In this document: one piece after another, positions 32,852 through 41,874 of the stretch
How the letters are laid out: the number at the start of each line of letters is the position of its first letter
Position numbering within the stretch: position 1 is the stretch's first letter
NCBI GenBank assembly: GCA_017550285.1
Contig: JAFZPP010000046.1
Span: forward strand, 1 to 64,000
Source: Oscillospiraceae bacterium
GTDB taxonomy: Bacteria > Bacillota > Clostridia > Oscillospirales > Ruminococcaceae
Reading direction: 5' to 3'
DNA: 64,000 nucleotides
Notes under the pieces: generated by a model
What the model was told of the DNA's origin: nothing
Database searches by the model: none
The model's input: only the letters and a program-made list of their open reading frames with translations
Made by a program: the position numbers and the translations under genes

Positions 32852-34474
32852 ATGGCTCAGGAAGAAGCGCTGCTGCGCTGTGCAAAAAAACTGTTCCCGA
32901 CTGCGGTACTTTGTCTGGGGTCGCTCCATGACGGCAGAAGCACCGTCACCGAGGCGATTGCTGCCGCAATGCGCGCCGCACCGAAGGCATGGGAGCCGGA
33001 AGCCGTCCGCCAGCTTGTCCGTATCTGCCGGACACGCACGCCTGAACGCATCATGCAGCCGAATCTGCCGCAGGATTCCGCACTCAATGCCCTGCTGCCG
33101 ATCCTGAAGCTGCCTGCCGGAAGCCGCCGCGCTCTGGCACTGACAATCGGCGGTATTCCCTCTGCGGAAGCCGCTGCCGCTGCCGGTCTGAGCGAGGAAG
33201 AGCTTGTGCAGAAAACCGAAAAAGCCCTCCGGCAGCTGACCTTCATGCAGAACGGCAATGCGCCGGAGCTTGCAGACCTTGCAGCTGCTGCAAAGGAAAT
33301 CCCGTGGCATGTCACCGATACCGAGCTGCTGCTCTCCGGCATCGCCGAGGCAGAACAGCAGCAGGAGGCAGAACCGCCCGCTCCGGCAATCCGTGAGATC
33401 AAGCGGACTGCCGTCCAGAAGCCCTCAGGTAAAACAGTCGCCGTCCCGCTCTGGGGCATGGTGCTCGGCATTGTTCTGCTGATTGCACTTGCCGCCGCGC
33501 TGCTTCTGCTCTGGAGTGCGCGCCCGCACCGCAGCATGCCGGAAACATCCGATACGCCGCATTCCGGCGAGGTCGATACGCTCTTTGCATCCTCCTATCT
33601 CAGCATCGGAGAAGCGCAGCGCATCGCTGCGGAACAGGTCGGCACCGATCCGGATGCCGCATGCTTCCTCAGCACAAAGCTCAAATCCGATGAGACACCG
33701 CCCTGCTACTCCATGAGCTTCACAGTCGGCAGCGATCAGCTTTATGAATATAAAATCGACGCAAAAACCGGAGAAATCATCAGTCAGACAAATTCGGAGG
33801 CAGAGAGTGTGCTTGACACCGAAAACTGGCTTCCGGCTGAGGATATCCGACAGGCTGCCATCACAAAAACCGGTCTGCATGATGTGCTGATGATCAAGGA
33901 GAAACGCGGCTCGGACGGCGATACAGGCTACTATAAATTCGAGCTGCTGGACGCAGGCGGAAAGCTCTATTCCGTGCAGGTTGATGCGCGCAATGCAATG
34001 CTGATAAAATATACCGCTGAGGAGCTGACTGCCGAGGAGCCTGAAAATATCATCTCTCCGGCGCAGGCGAAAACCCGTGCACTCTCGCGCGTCGGTGACC
34101 TGAATCTCTCGCAGGTGATTTTTACCAAGGTCAAGCTCGACGGCGGCGCTTATCTGATCGCGTTCACGCTCGATGACGGCACGCAGTATCTGATTGAGCT
34201 GAATGCCGCAACGGGCAGTATCAATACCGTGGATGTGCATCCGGTCTCTGCGGATATTACGCAGGCGGTCGGACTGCTGAAGGCACGCGATACTGCACTG
34301 CATATGGCGGAGCTGACGGAGCGTGATCCGGTCGATTTCACAAAGGCAAAAATCGACCGCAGCAACGGCGCTTATGTCTATGAGCTCGAATTTGAAACGC
34401 CCGAATATGAGTATGAGGTCTCGATCCGGACGGCAACCGGCGAGGTGCTGAAATACCGCGTCTTCCACCAGTAA
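32852..34474 (+). CDS. Sigma-like N-terminus, membrane segment and four PepSY-like repeats
   Basis: A 540-residue protein. Residues 1-125 resemble a degenerate ECF sigma factor: a region-2-like helix set (CLGSLHDGRSTVTEAI, then AVRQLVRIC), and a region-4-like part LPAGSRRALALTI, then AAAAAGLSEEELVQKTEKALRQL. After a Pro/Glu-rich linker one membrane segment (about residues 200-222) leads to the outside. The external part has four PepSY-like units, with starts near LSIGEAQRIAAEQVG, AEDIRQAAITKTG, ISPAQAKTRALSRVG and LKARDTALHMAEL. Each ends with a Y-x-[VI]-x-[IVL]-[DN]-A-x-T-G-like strand. PepSY domains are thought to inhibit or sense proteases. RBS GGAGGTGA. Function unknown. Confidence 0.78.
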   Translation: MAQEEALLRCAKKLFPTAVLCLGSLHDGRSTVTEAIAAAMRAAPKAWEPEAVRQLVRICRTRTPERIMQPNLPQDSALNALLPILKLPAGSRRALALTIGGIPSAEAAAAAGLSEEELVQKTEKALRQLTFMQNGNAPELADLAAAAKEIPWHVTDTELLLSGIAEAEQQQEAEPPAPAIREIKRTAVQKPSGKTVAVPLWGMVLGIVLLIALAAALLLLWSARPHRSMPETSDTPHSGEVDTLFASSYLSIGEAQRIAAEQVGTDPDAACFLSTKLKSDETPPCYSMSFTVGSDQLYEYKIDAKTGEIISQTNSEAESVLDTENWLPAEDIRQAAITKTGLHDVLMIKEKRGSDGDTGYYKFELLDAGGKLYSVQVDARNAMLIKYTAEELTAEEPENIISPAQAKTRALSRVGDLNLSQVIFTKVKLDGGAYLIAFTLDDGTQYLIELNAATGSINTVDVHPVSADITQAVGLLKARDTALHMAELTERDPVDFTKAKIDRSNGAYVYELEFETPEYEYEVSIRTATGEVLKYRVFHQ

Positions 34475-34494
34475 ACAATAGAATCATGATTTTT

Positions 34495-34541
34495 CGCCAT
34501 AGTATTTCTGATATGCGGTCAGAAATACTATGGCGTTTCTA
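34495..34541 (+). terminator. Intrinsic terminator after the PepSY gene
   Basis: A perfect 17-base stem (CGCCATAGTATTTCTGA at 34495-34511 with its complement at 34519-34535), 7-base loop and TTTCTATT. The stem is unusually long for a simple terminator. Confidence 0.85.
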
Positions 34542-34796
34542 TTGATGTTGCGGGCAGCGCCACGGTTATTGATCTCGTATTGTTTCGTCACTCTTTCTTT
34601 ATCGTTTGTCCTGTGTTTATTTTAACTGGGCGCGGGGCGCGAATGCGAGGGGAAGAGGGAATGTGAGCCTTGCGAACTTCCTCCTTCCACTTGGGTTGTC
34701 ACCCCCGAACCATTGGGAGAAGTGATGCTTATGGTTTTGTGTGATTGATTGGGCGCGTTAAGCCGCTGAATTCCGATTTATCTTAGTTACTGACTA
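34542..34796. other. Intergenic region between convergent genes, no gene
   Basis: No open frame with a ribosome binding site is visible. It holds repeat copy B and a purine-rich block at about 34630-34660. Confidence 0.5.
34657..34700 (+). repeat. Intergenic repeat, copy B
   Basis: Aligns to 38-81 over 44 bases without gaps at about 70% identity by eye. See copy A. Confidence 0.4.
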
Positions 34797-34838
34797 AAAA
34801 CAATGCCCCGAAGCGCTTTCTTATTCCGCTTCGGGGCA
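34797..34838 (-). terminator. Intrinsic terminator after gtrA-like gene
   Basis: TGCCCCGAAGCG pairs perfectly with CGCTTCGGGGCA (34804-34815, 34827-34838). On the minus strand the stem is followed by TTGTTTTT. It ends the leftward polysaccharide locus. Confidence 0.88.
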
Positions 34839-34882
34839 AATTATCTTGATAAAGCCTTGATTTATCCTGTCAAAAACTGCGT

Positions 34883-35377
34883 TTATGCTTCCCTTTTCTT
34901 GCTGTAAAGCAGAATCTTTCTTGCAAAGAAATTCCAGAGGAACGAAACTGCCGTCGCAACCAGCTTTGCTATGATCTGAAACAGCGATGTCCTGTCGCCG
35001 AGCCAGAGCTCAAAGAGCTTCGTGATGCCAATCGTAATCAGCAGACCGACTACGCCGATTGCCGCAAAACTCAGGAACTCAACCAGCTTGTTCTCCACCT
35101 TCGAGTTCTTGAAAATCCAGAAGGTGCTGATGATATAATTCACTGCGAGTCCCGCGACAAATGACAGCGAATTCGCTACCCAGCCAAACTGCTTCCGCTC
35201 GCCGAATGCAAACCGGAACAGCAGATACGAAACTGCAAAATCTACGAGAAATGCGAGTCCGCCGACAAAGCAATACCGAAAAAACTGTATCAGCGTGTTT
35301 TCCGTATCGCCGACAAACAGCTTTTTGAATTTGCCCGTTTTGCAGATATCGAGCACCTCTTTCAGCGCATCATTCAT
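34883..35377 (-). CDS. GtrA-family membrane protein
   Basis: A 164-residue protein with four membrane segments and the GtrA pattern: FFRYCFVGGLAFLVDFAVSYLLFR, NYIISTFWIFKNS, and a final FLWNFFARKILLYSKK. GtrA-like proteins are thought to help move undecaprenyl-phosphate-linked sugars across the membrane. It is the last gene of the surface-glycan locus, 12 bases after a GT-C-like protein that could use such lipid-linked sugars. AAGGAGA lies upstream. Confidence 0.88.
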   Translation of the reverse strand: MNDALKEVLDICKTGKFKKLFVGDTENTLIQFFRYCFVGGLAFLVDFAVSYLLFRFAFGERKQFGWVANSLSFVAGLAVNYIISTFWIFKNSKVENKLVEFLSFAAIGVVGLLITIGITKLFELWLGDRTSLFQIIAKLVATAVSFLWNFFARKILLYSKKREA

Positions 35378-35389
35378 TTTTGCTCTCCT

Positions 35390-37780
35390 TTAATGCCAGA
35401 ATACAAACAGGGATTCCGCACGCTCCCAAAGCAGCGGATAGTTTTCGTGCATCGGACCGTCACGCGAGCTGATCAGCAGCAGCACGAACAGCAGAACCGA
35501 GCTGACGCATGCCAGCCAGATCACGCGGTAACGCAGCTCCGAATCAGGATTCGCAGCCGACAAAAGCACGACTGCTGCGAAGATGCAGAACGCCGGCGCA
35601 AGATCAAAGATATACTGCGCACCGTTTCCGGCAAGACAGAAATCCATCCATGCAACCAGACATAACGCGGCAAAGCCCGTCAGCAGCACTGCCTTCTTTT
35701 GCAGCGCAGTCACGCCCTGATACGGTGTTTCACAGCCGCGCTTGCAGACCGTCCGCAGCAGCAGCACGGACAGCGCCAGCATCGGTACCCACAGAATACC
35801 GAAATTGAGATATGTAAACCGGTAGCGCTCATAATTCGGCAGCCCCTGCCATGAGTATCCGATGAACGGGAATGTTCCCTTGAAATCAGGCGGCTGGAGC
35901 ATATAATGATAGATTCCGTCCGGCAGCGCATAAAGCCGGAGCTGATTTGCATTGATGTTGCTGACCGTCAGCTGATACTGCGCGCCGAAATCGAAGAACG
36001 AGCCGAACCGCGCATGATTGTATGTCAACAGTCCGGTCACAATCACAAAGAGCGGCAGCGCAAATGCACCCGCTTTCAGCAGCTTCTGCTTCCATTTCTC
36101 CTGCTTGTTCAGCAGAACGCCGAGGAACAGCGGAATCAGTATCACTGCCGGAATCGTCGTGCTCGGTCTCGCACCGGCACTGAATCCGAGCGCCAGACCC
36201 GAAACCGCAAAATGCAGATACTGTTTCAGGCGCCGTCCCTTCGCCGGCATACAGCCCGCAAAGCCCTGCCAGAGCGCGAGCATCAGGAAGCAGATCGCAG
36301 CGCAGAGCGGCAGCACATAAATGCTGACGCTTTGCAGCGAATAGAAAATGCCGGCTGTCATCACTGCCGCAGGCAGGCTCAGACAGAGCAGCAGGAGATT
36401 CGGTTTCTTGACAAGCAGCGTCACGGCGGCAATCACGGCACGGCAGATAAACAGCGCTGCAAAAATCGCATAGATCAGAATTGCCAGCCGCAGCGTCGGC
36501 AGCTTGTGCGTGAGCCAGTAAACCGGATAATACATCGTCACAATCGGCGTGATGCCGAAATAGGAATAATATTTGCCGTCCTTATAGGCGTGATCCCATG
36601 CATATCCGACGCCGGCAGTATCGCGGCTGGAGTTATCATAGACCTCCGTATCGGACATCGCTGCAAGCTCTGCGCTGACATCCATGCGAAGACTGGTCTG
36701 CCCGTGCTGCAAGGCATCAAAGGTTTTCGCAAATACGTCCAGACCGGAGTTATCCGCTTCCATATCGTAATCTATCAGATTCTGCTGTGAAACGAACACC
36801 AGCGGCGACAGCATGCATGCCGCGGTAATCAGCGTCAGCACGAGGCGGTGATTCGTCTTTTTCCGGTCATATACAATGCGGTGCAGTTCATAAATGCGAA
36901 CCGCGCAGACTGTCATGATAAAGAGGAACAGCAGCAGAAACCGCAGCGTCATGAACCGGAAGGGCGGCGCGGTGGATTCTGCAATCTCACAGACCGTCAC
37001 CGGATCGCCGATGTTGCTGACCTGCAATTTCAGCGAATGGATTTTGACAAAGGGGTCGAGATTCAGCGTAAAGCTCTCGCCGTTTCCGGCAACATACCGC
37101 TGATTGACCTGCTGATAGGTCTTGGAGAAATTGTCATCCTTCATGAATGCGGTGACGGTCAGCATCCGGTTGACGTCTTCCTTTTTCAAACGGAGACTGA
37201 CGGCGCGCGTTCCCTGCGAAGGGGTACACTCAATGAAGGCTGTTTCGCCGCTGAACCGGAGCGAGGTATCCTCCGCAATCTCTGCATTATCGCCGAGCGT
37301 GAACTGCGAAAGCACCTGAAAATGCGGATCGGCTGTCAGACTCTTTGCCCCGAAGAAGAAGCATTCCGCCAGCAGCAGCACCGCAGCGGTCACCGCCGTA
37401 CTGCGAAGAAATCGGAACAGCCTGCCGCCCCTGCCGTACATCGCACAGAGCAGCGCCGCAAAGCCGCAGACCGAGACCAGCAGCATCGGGAACCAGTCCA
37501 TGCCGCTGCTGCCTGCAAGCCCTGATTTCGGAACTGTTTCGCCGACCGTAAACTGCGAAAGCAGCAGGTCGATCAGCAGGAACGCAGCGAGCTGCAAGCC
37601 GCCGGTCACGCCGACCAGCGTCAGCGCAAGCCGGTTGCCCTTGAGCTTTCCGGTGATACGCTCGGCAAACCGCCCCGGCAGCGGTGCCGGAGCGGTCTTT
37701 TTCGTCAATTCTGCGGCAGTTGCAGCCGCGACCAGTGCGGAACAAAGCGGAATCAGGAAATCCGCAGCCAGTGTTCTCAT
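35390..37780 (-). CDS. Large polytopic membrane protein, probable GT-C glycosyltransferase
   Basis: A 796-residue protein with about twelve or more hydrophobic segments and one extracellular domain near residues 150-280. That domain is beta-rich (ECTPSQGTRAVSLRLKKED). Following segment AACMLSPLVFVSQQNLIDYD is a loop with acidic residues. GT-C enzymes use lipid-phosphate sugars and carry such acidic loops, but no diagnostic motif lets me name the sugar. Its place between gtrA and a mutase-like flavoprotein supports glycan modification on the outside. RBS AAAGGAG, 12 bases upstream. Confidence 0.7.
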   Translation of the reverse strand: MRTLAADFLIPLCSALVAAATAAELTKKTAPAPLPGRFAERITGKLKGNRLALTLVGVTGGLQLAAFLLIDLLLSQFTVGETVPKSGLAGSSGMDWFPMLLVSVCGFAALLCAMYGRGGRLFRFLRSTAVTAAVLLLAECFFFGAKSLTADPHFQVLSQFTLGDNAEIAEDTSLRFSGETAFIECTPSQGTRAVSLRLKKEDVNRMLTVTAFMKDDNFSKTYQQVNQRYVAGNGESFTLNLDPFVKIHSLKLQVSNIGDPVTVCEIAESTAPPFRFMTLRFLLLFLFIMTVCAVRIYELHRIVYDRKKTNHRLVLTLITAACMLSPLVFVSQQNLIDYDMEADNSGLDVFAKTFDALQHGQTSLRMDVSAELAAMSDTEVYDNSSRDTAGVGYAWDHAYKDGKYYSYFGITPIVTMYYPVYWLTHKLPTLRLAILIYAIFAALFICRAVIAAVTLLVKKPNLLLLCLSLPAAVMTAGIFYSLQSVSIYVLPLCAAICFLMLALWQGFAGCMPAKGRRLKQYLHFAVSGLALGFSAGARPSTTIPAVILIPLFLGVLLNKQEKWKQKLLKAGAFALPLFVIVTGLLTYNHARFGSFFDFGAQYQLTVSNINANQLRLYALPDGIYHYMLQPPDFKGTFPFIGYSWQGLPNYERYRFTYLNFGILWVPMLALSVLLLRTVCKRGCETPYQGVTALQKKAVLLTGFAALCLVAWMDFCLAGNGAQYIFDLAPAFCIFAAVVLLSAANPDSELRYRVIWLACVSSVLLFVLLLISSRDGPMHENYPLLWERAESLFVFWH

Positions 37781-37800
37781 AACAAATCGGTACTCCTTTG

Positions 37801-39351
37801 TTATTTCGATTCGTGATATTCCTTTTCCGTGTTGACATTCCAGATATTCGTCTTGTCCGTGCTGCCTGCCTTGATTGCTGCCGCGGCGTTGATCGCCGTC
37901 AGCATCGAGTGATCCATATTATTGTATCTGTGCTGACCGTTTCTGCCGACACAGAACAGATTGTCGTAGCCGTCGAGGAATTCGATCACGCGGTCAAATT
38001 CGCTGTAGGTATCGAAATAAGCCGGATATGCCTTCTTCACCTTTTCGCGGTGTGCATCGAGGCAGACGCCCTTTTCAATGACGCCCATTTTCCGGAGCTC
38101 CTTGACCGCGAATGCAATGCACTCCTCATCGGTCATATTCCAGAACTCGTCGCCCTCATCGCAGAAATATTCGAGTCCGATCCAGACGGTCTCCTCGGGC
38201 TTCTTGACCATGTACGGCGACCAGTTATTGAAAATCTGAATTCTGCCGAGCTTGACGCCCTTATCCTGCACATAGATCCAGCAATCCGGAACGATATTGG
38301 CAAGTGTGCGCTTCTCGGTCTGATTTTTGAGGTTCAGCTTCTTGACGAGCAGACCGACCGTCACAAAATCACGGTAGGGCAGACCGCCTGCGATGCGCTG
38401 CATCTCTGCATCGGCATCCTCCATACCGCCGACCAGATTCTTAATCGGCATCGAGGAGATGAAGATATCGCCGGAGATTTCCTCCTCACCGTCCGCGGTT
38501 TTGCAGACGACAGAGGTGACCTTGCCGTTCTCGGTATTGACGCGCTCCACGGCATGACCGAAGCGGATTTCGCCGCCCATTTCCTGCACCTTTGTGCCGA
38601 CCAGCTCCCAGAGCTGACCCGGACCGTACTTCGGATACCAGAACTGCTCGATCAGCGAGGTCTCTGCATTCTTGTTATTCTTTTTGCCGGTCAGCTTGCT
38701 GAACATATCCTTGACAATCGCAAGAATCGACAGTCCCTTGACGCGCTGGCTGCCCCAGTCCGCGGAGATTTCGCGCGGATGTCTGCCCCAGAGCTTTTCG
38801 GTGTAGCCCTCGAAGAACATCGAATACAGCACCTTGCCGAAGCGGTTGATATAGAAGTTCTCGAGATTATCCTCCGGCAGCTTGACGAAGACCGTTTTCA
38901 GGTAGCTGAATCCCGCCTTCATCGTTGTCAGGAAGCCCATGTTTTTGATCGTGGTCATGTTCATGGAGATCGGATAATCGAAGAAGCATTTGTTATAGTA
39001 GATACGGGAAACTCTGTCACGCACCAGCATGACGACGTCTTCCTTCTGCGGATCGGGACCGCCCTGCACGAGCGGCTTTTCTCTGCCAAGCACCTGATCG
39101 TCATACGAAGGCTTGCCCTGTACCGGCATCAGGTCGCTCCACCATTTCATAATGGTATCGTCCTTGGAGAAGAAGCGGTGACCGCCGATATCCATACGGT
39201 TTCCGTGATAGCGAACTGTCTGCGAAATACCGCCCAGCACATCGCTTTCCTCCAGTACGGTGACACGGTATTCCCCGCTGCCGTCTTTCAGCAGCTCATA
39301 CGCAGCAGTCAGTCCGGCAGGACCGCCGCCGATGATGATGACATTTTTCAT
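37801..39351 (-). CDS. FAD-dependent oxidoreductase, UDP-galactopyranose-mutase-like
   Basis: A 516-residue flavoprotein. It has the dinucleotide-binding start [20 protein letters not shown], then [13 protein letters not shown] and [10 protein letters not shown], and near the C-terminus [25 protein letters not shown], which closes the FAD site. This pattern is shared by UDP-galactopyranose mutases and protoporphyrinogen-oxidase-like enzymes in glycan loci. At 516 residues it is longer than classical Glf (~370), so the reaction may differ. Start at 39351 with AGAGGAA. Own promoter at 39413-39442; heads a three-gene unit with the GT-C-like gene and gtrA. Confidence 0.8.
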   Translation of the reverse strand: MKNVIIIGGGPAGLTAAYELLKDGSGEYRVTVLEESDVLGGISQTVRYHGNRMDIGGHRFFSKDDTIMKWWSDLMPVQGKPSYDDQVLGREKPLVQGGPDPQKEDVVMLVRDRVSRIYYNKCFFDYPISMNMTTIKNMGFLTTMKAGFSYLKTVFVKLPEDNLENFYINRFGKVLYSMFFEGYTEKLWGRHPREISADWGSQRVKGLSILAIVKDMFSKLTGKKNNKNAETSLIEQFWYPKYGPGQLWELVGTKVQEMGGEIRFGHAVERVNTENGKVTSVVCKTADGEEEISGDIFISSMPIKNLVGGMEDADAEMQRIAGGLPYRDFVTVGLLVKKLNLKNQTEKRTLANIVPDCWIYVQDKGVKLGRIQIFNNWSPYMVKKPEETVWIGLEYFCDEGDEFWNMTDEECIAFAVKELRKMGVIEKGVCLDAHREKVKKAYPAYFDTYSEFDRVIEFLDGYDNLFCVGRNGQHRYNNMDHSMLTAINAAAAIKAGSTDKTNIWNVNTEKEYHESK

Positions 39352-39412
39352 TCTCTGTTCCTCTTTTATCATATTCTGAATTTGTACTGCGCATCGCAGA
39401 AAACACAAGTTT

Positions 39413-39442
39413 ATTATACCATACGGCAAACAGGTTTGTCAA
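39413..39442 (-). promoter_or_regulatory. Promoter of the mutase-like / GT-C / gtrA unit
   Basis: Minus strand TTGACA (39437-39442), 18 bases, TATAAT (39413-39418) with TGG before it. It lies just after the stop of the glycosyltransferase-methyltransferase gene; no terminator is visible between them, so read-through is possible. Confidence 0.85.
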
Positions 39443-39458
39443 TACAAACACTTCGCTT

Positions 39459-41825
39459 TTACTCCGGAATCCGGACAGCCGCCGCCGTCCATGTCATCGG
39501 CTCATTGCGGTATTCGGCAGGCATCGGATAGAGCCCCTGTCCGATCGGAACAAGCGCCGCAAGACGCAGCCCGTTGTCGGCAAGCTCTTTTTCGAGTGCA
39601 TGGCGTGTCCAGAAGACATCGTAAATCTGATACTGTCCCCAGCCGTTGCTCTGGCGGTGCGGAATCTCAAAGCGCGCATTCGGCACATCGAACAGCAGCA
39701 CACCGTTTTCACCGATCAGGCTCCGCAGCTTGGACCAGAGAATTCTGCGCGCGCCGTATTCATAGTGCCGGATAAACCGGAACAGCGTCACGGCATCGTA
39801 CTCGCCTTCCAATTCATCCGCAAGCAGATCGACCTGCCGGATGTCTACATCCGAATACTGCCGTTTCAGCATCTCAAGCATCGCAGGCGACGCATCACAG
39901 GCAGTGCATTCGCCGTACGGCAGCAGCTCCCGCAGAATTCTGCCCGTACCGCTTGCAAGATCAAGCAGCTTCGGCGAACGGTTCCCGCGCAGCAGATGCT
40001 CCAGCAGAACGGATACACTCTGCCGCTCCATGAGGTCAAAGCAGTTCTGCGGATAGGACGAAAAGCGCGTATCCTGATAGGTTTCCGCCACATCCTGCCG
40101 CTGATAGTAAGCGCGCAGCTGTGCATTGCCCTTGATCAGATGCAGATTGCGCAGCTTGAGCTGACGGTCCCATTCATAGAGCGTATGCACACCCTGCGGC
40201 ACGGCTTCTGCAATGCAGGTCTCGACATACTGGACGAATTCCTTGCCCGAGAGCAGTCCGCGGAGCTTTTCCGTGCGCCACGGCTCCTGAAATGCCTGTG
40301 CGCAGGGACCGAGCTGCCGCAGCGCCTTCGTCAGCGAATCGGCATCCGTCCCCTCGGCGACCAGACCGATGCCGCAGGCGGCAATCAGCTCCGAGACACC
40401 GGCGCAGGGCGTTGCAACCGCAGGAATGCCCAGCAGCATGCCCTCAACCGCCGACAGCGAGCAGGCATGATTATAATTCTCCTCTGCATACGGAATCAGC
40501 ACGCAGTCGATTTCGCCGTAGAATGCAGTCATATCGCAGGAGCCGGTGCGCACCTCGCAGTTTTCCGCATCCCGCAGCGCATCCGGCACCGCAACGGCAT
40601 CCGCATCGCGCCAGAGCACCAGAAAACGGATATCCGGATTCTGCTTCACAACCTCGCAGAGCGCCGGAATGCCTCTTGCATCCGCCTGCTCCGGACCCAT
40701 CGGCGAGGATGCAAAGCCGACCGTCAGATGCGCAGGGTCCAGCGGACGCGGTCTGCGCGTAAACATCGGCTTTTTCATGTTGATATACGGATACATCACC
40801 GCCGGACGCCGGAAGCCGTGCTGCTCCATGATATCTGCGGCACGGTTCGATGCGACGCAGTAATGCTGCACGCCGAAATCGCAGAGATGCAGCAGCTCCT
40901 GCATTTTGCTGCCGCCGAGTGCCTGCGCCGGATTCTGTCCGCTGAGCCGCAGAACGGCATTCCGCAGCAGCATGCACTGGTCGCCTGCCGTGAGGATGCC
41001 GGTCGTGCTTTCGCAGAAGATCAGCAGCGCCGGATCATACTGCCGCATCCAGTCGCCGAGGCAGTCGTCCGGAACATAGTGCACATCGCCGCCGACTGCG
41101 GTCTCGCCGCCCGCCGGCTCAATCGACACGATATAGACGGGATGTCTGCCGGAATCGCGCAGCAGCGTATATAAATCCCAGATTTCATTGCGGATCGCTT
41201 CGATGCGCGTGCCGCTGCCGAAGGAATTGCAGACAATCGCAATCGGCTTCATGACCTTCGGGTCGGTCAGCCGTTCCATGGATTCGGTCAGCATATTGCG
41301 GTAATCGGCGCTGAGCGATTCGAGCGCGGATTCCGTTTCCTCTGCGGAGCGTGCCTTCTGCACCGCATGGAAATCCTGAAACAGCAGCTCGGTACCGATC
41401 ACCGGCAGCTTGGTCAGCGGCGGCTGTCCGACACCGCTCCGGCTCTCCGGTGCGGCAATGCAGAGACTGCGCTCCAGATCATCCGAGACGGCATTGATCG
41501 CGTCCTGCTCCTCGGCATGGGTTCTCGCAAGCGTCTGCCGCGTCTCCTTGCGGAAATCGGCAATCCGCTGCTTGAATTCCGCGCGGACAATCGCAATCTC
41601 GCCTTCAAAGGCTTCTACGCGCTGATTCAGCGCCTCGATCAGATCGGCAGCGGCATCGTTAAACTGATTCTGCTTCTCGCCGAACGGCGAAACATACCAG
41701 TATGACAGCTTTCTGCCGAGCCGCTTTGCCAGCTTGAATTTTCCGTGCGGTGCCGGTGTCACCGTAAAGCTCTCCTTTGAAGAATGCAGCGCACGCAGCT
41801 TTTTTTGCAGTACATCCTGTTCCAT
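39459..41825 (-). CDS. Coiled-coil, glycosyltransferase and methyltransferase fusion
   Basis: A 788-residue protein with three parts. Residues ~40-58 hold a WYVSPFGEKQNQFN motif, followed by a predicted coiled coil (~residues 58-120). Residues ~165-560 form a GT4-type glycosyltransferase with a late EGMLLGIPAVATPCAGVSELI donor-site motif. Residues ~575-788 are a class I SAM methyltransferase with LLDLASGTGR (residue ~620), CDASPAML and LLFDVPN. It follows the Wzm/Wzt exporter. In Gram-negative ABC-exported glycans, a coiled-coil methyltransferase (WbdD type) caps chains and sets length, so a chain-terminating role is a reasonable inference. Start at 41825 with GGAGGG. Confidence 0.82.
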   Translation of the reverse strand: MEQDVLQKKLRALHSSKESFTVTPAPHGKFKLAKRLGRKLSYWYVSPFGEKQNQFNDAAADLIEALNQRVEAFEGEIAIVRAEFKQRIADFRKETRQTLARTHAEEQDAINAVSDDLERSLCIAAPESRSGVGQPPLTKLPVIGTELLFQDFHAVQKARSAEETESALESLSADYRNMLTESMERLTDPKVMKPIAIVCNSFGSGTRIEAIRNEIWDLYTLLRDSGRHPVYIVSIEPAGGETAVGGDVHYVPDDCLGDWMRQYDPALLIFCESTTGILTAGDQCMLLRNAVLRLSGQNPAQALGGSKMQELLHLCDFGVQHYCVASNRAADIMEQHGFRRPAVMYPYINMKKPMFTRRPRPLDPAHLTVGFASSPMGPEQADARGIPALCEVVKQNPDIRFLVLWRDADAVAVPDALRDAENCEVRTGSCDMTAFYGEIDCVLIPYAEENYNHACSLSAVEGMLLGIPAVATPCAGVSELIAACGIGLVAEGTDADSLTKALRQLGPCAQAFQEPWRTEKLRGLLSGKEFVQYVETCIAEAVPQGVHTLYEWDRQLKLRNLHLIKGNAQLRAYYQRQDVAETYQDTRFSSYPQNCFDLMERQSVSVLLEHLLRGNRSPKLLDLASGTGRILRELLPYGECTACDASPAMLEMLKRQYSDVDIRQVDLLADELEGEYDAVTLFRFIRHYEYGARRILWSKLRSLIGENGVLLFDVPNARFEIPHRQSNGWGQYQIYDVFWTRHALEKELADNGLRLAALVPIGQGLYPMPAEYRNEPMTWTAAAVRIPE

Positions 41826-41874
41826 TGCATCATCCCTCCGCCTGATTATATTTCGGAATTCCGGTATTTTTCTG

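Noticed and set aside
34495-34535. Long perfect hairpin as a miniature transposable element
   Set aside because: It directly follows a stop codon and is followed by a T-rich tract, which fits a terminator; no target-site duplication is visible.
37798-39531. 577-codon plus-strand frame opposite the mutase-like gene
   Set aside because: The minus-strand protein has clear FAD motifs, promoter and ribosome binding site; the opposite frame has none of these.
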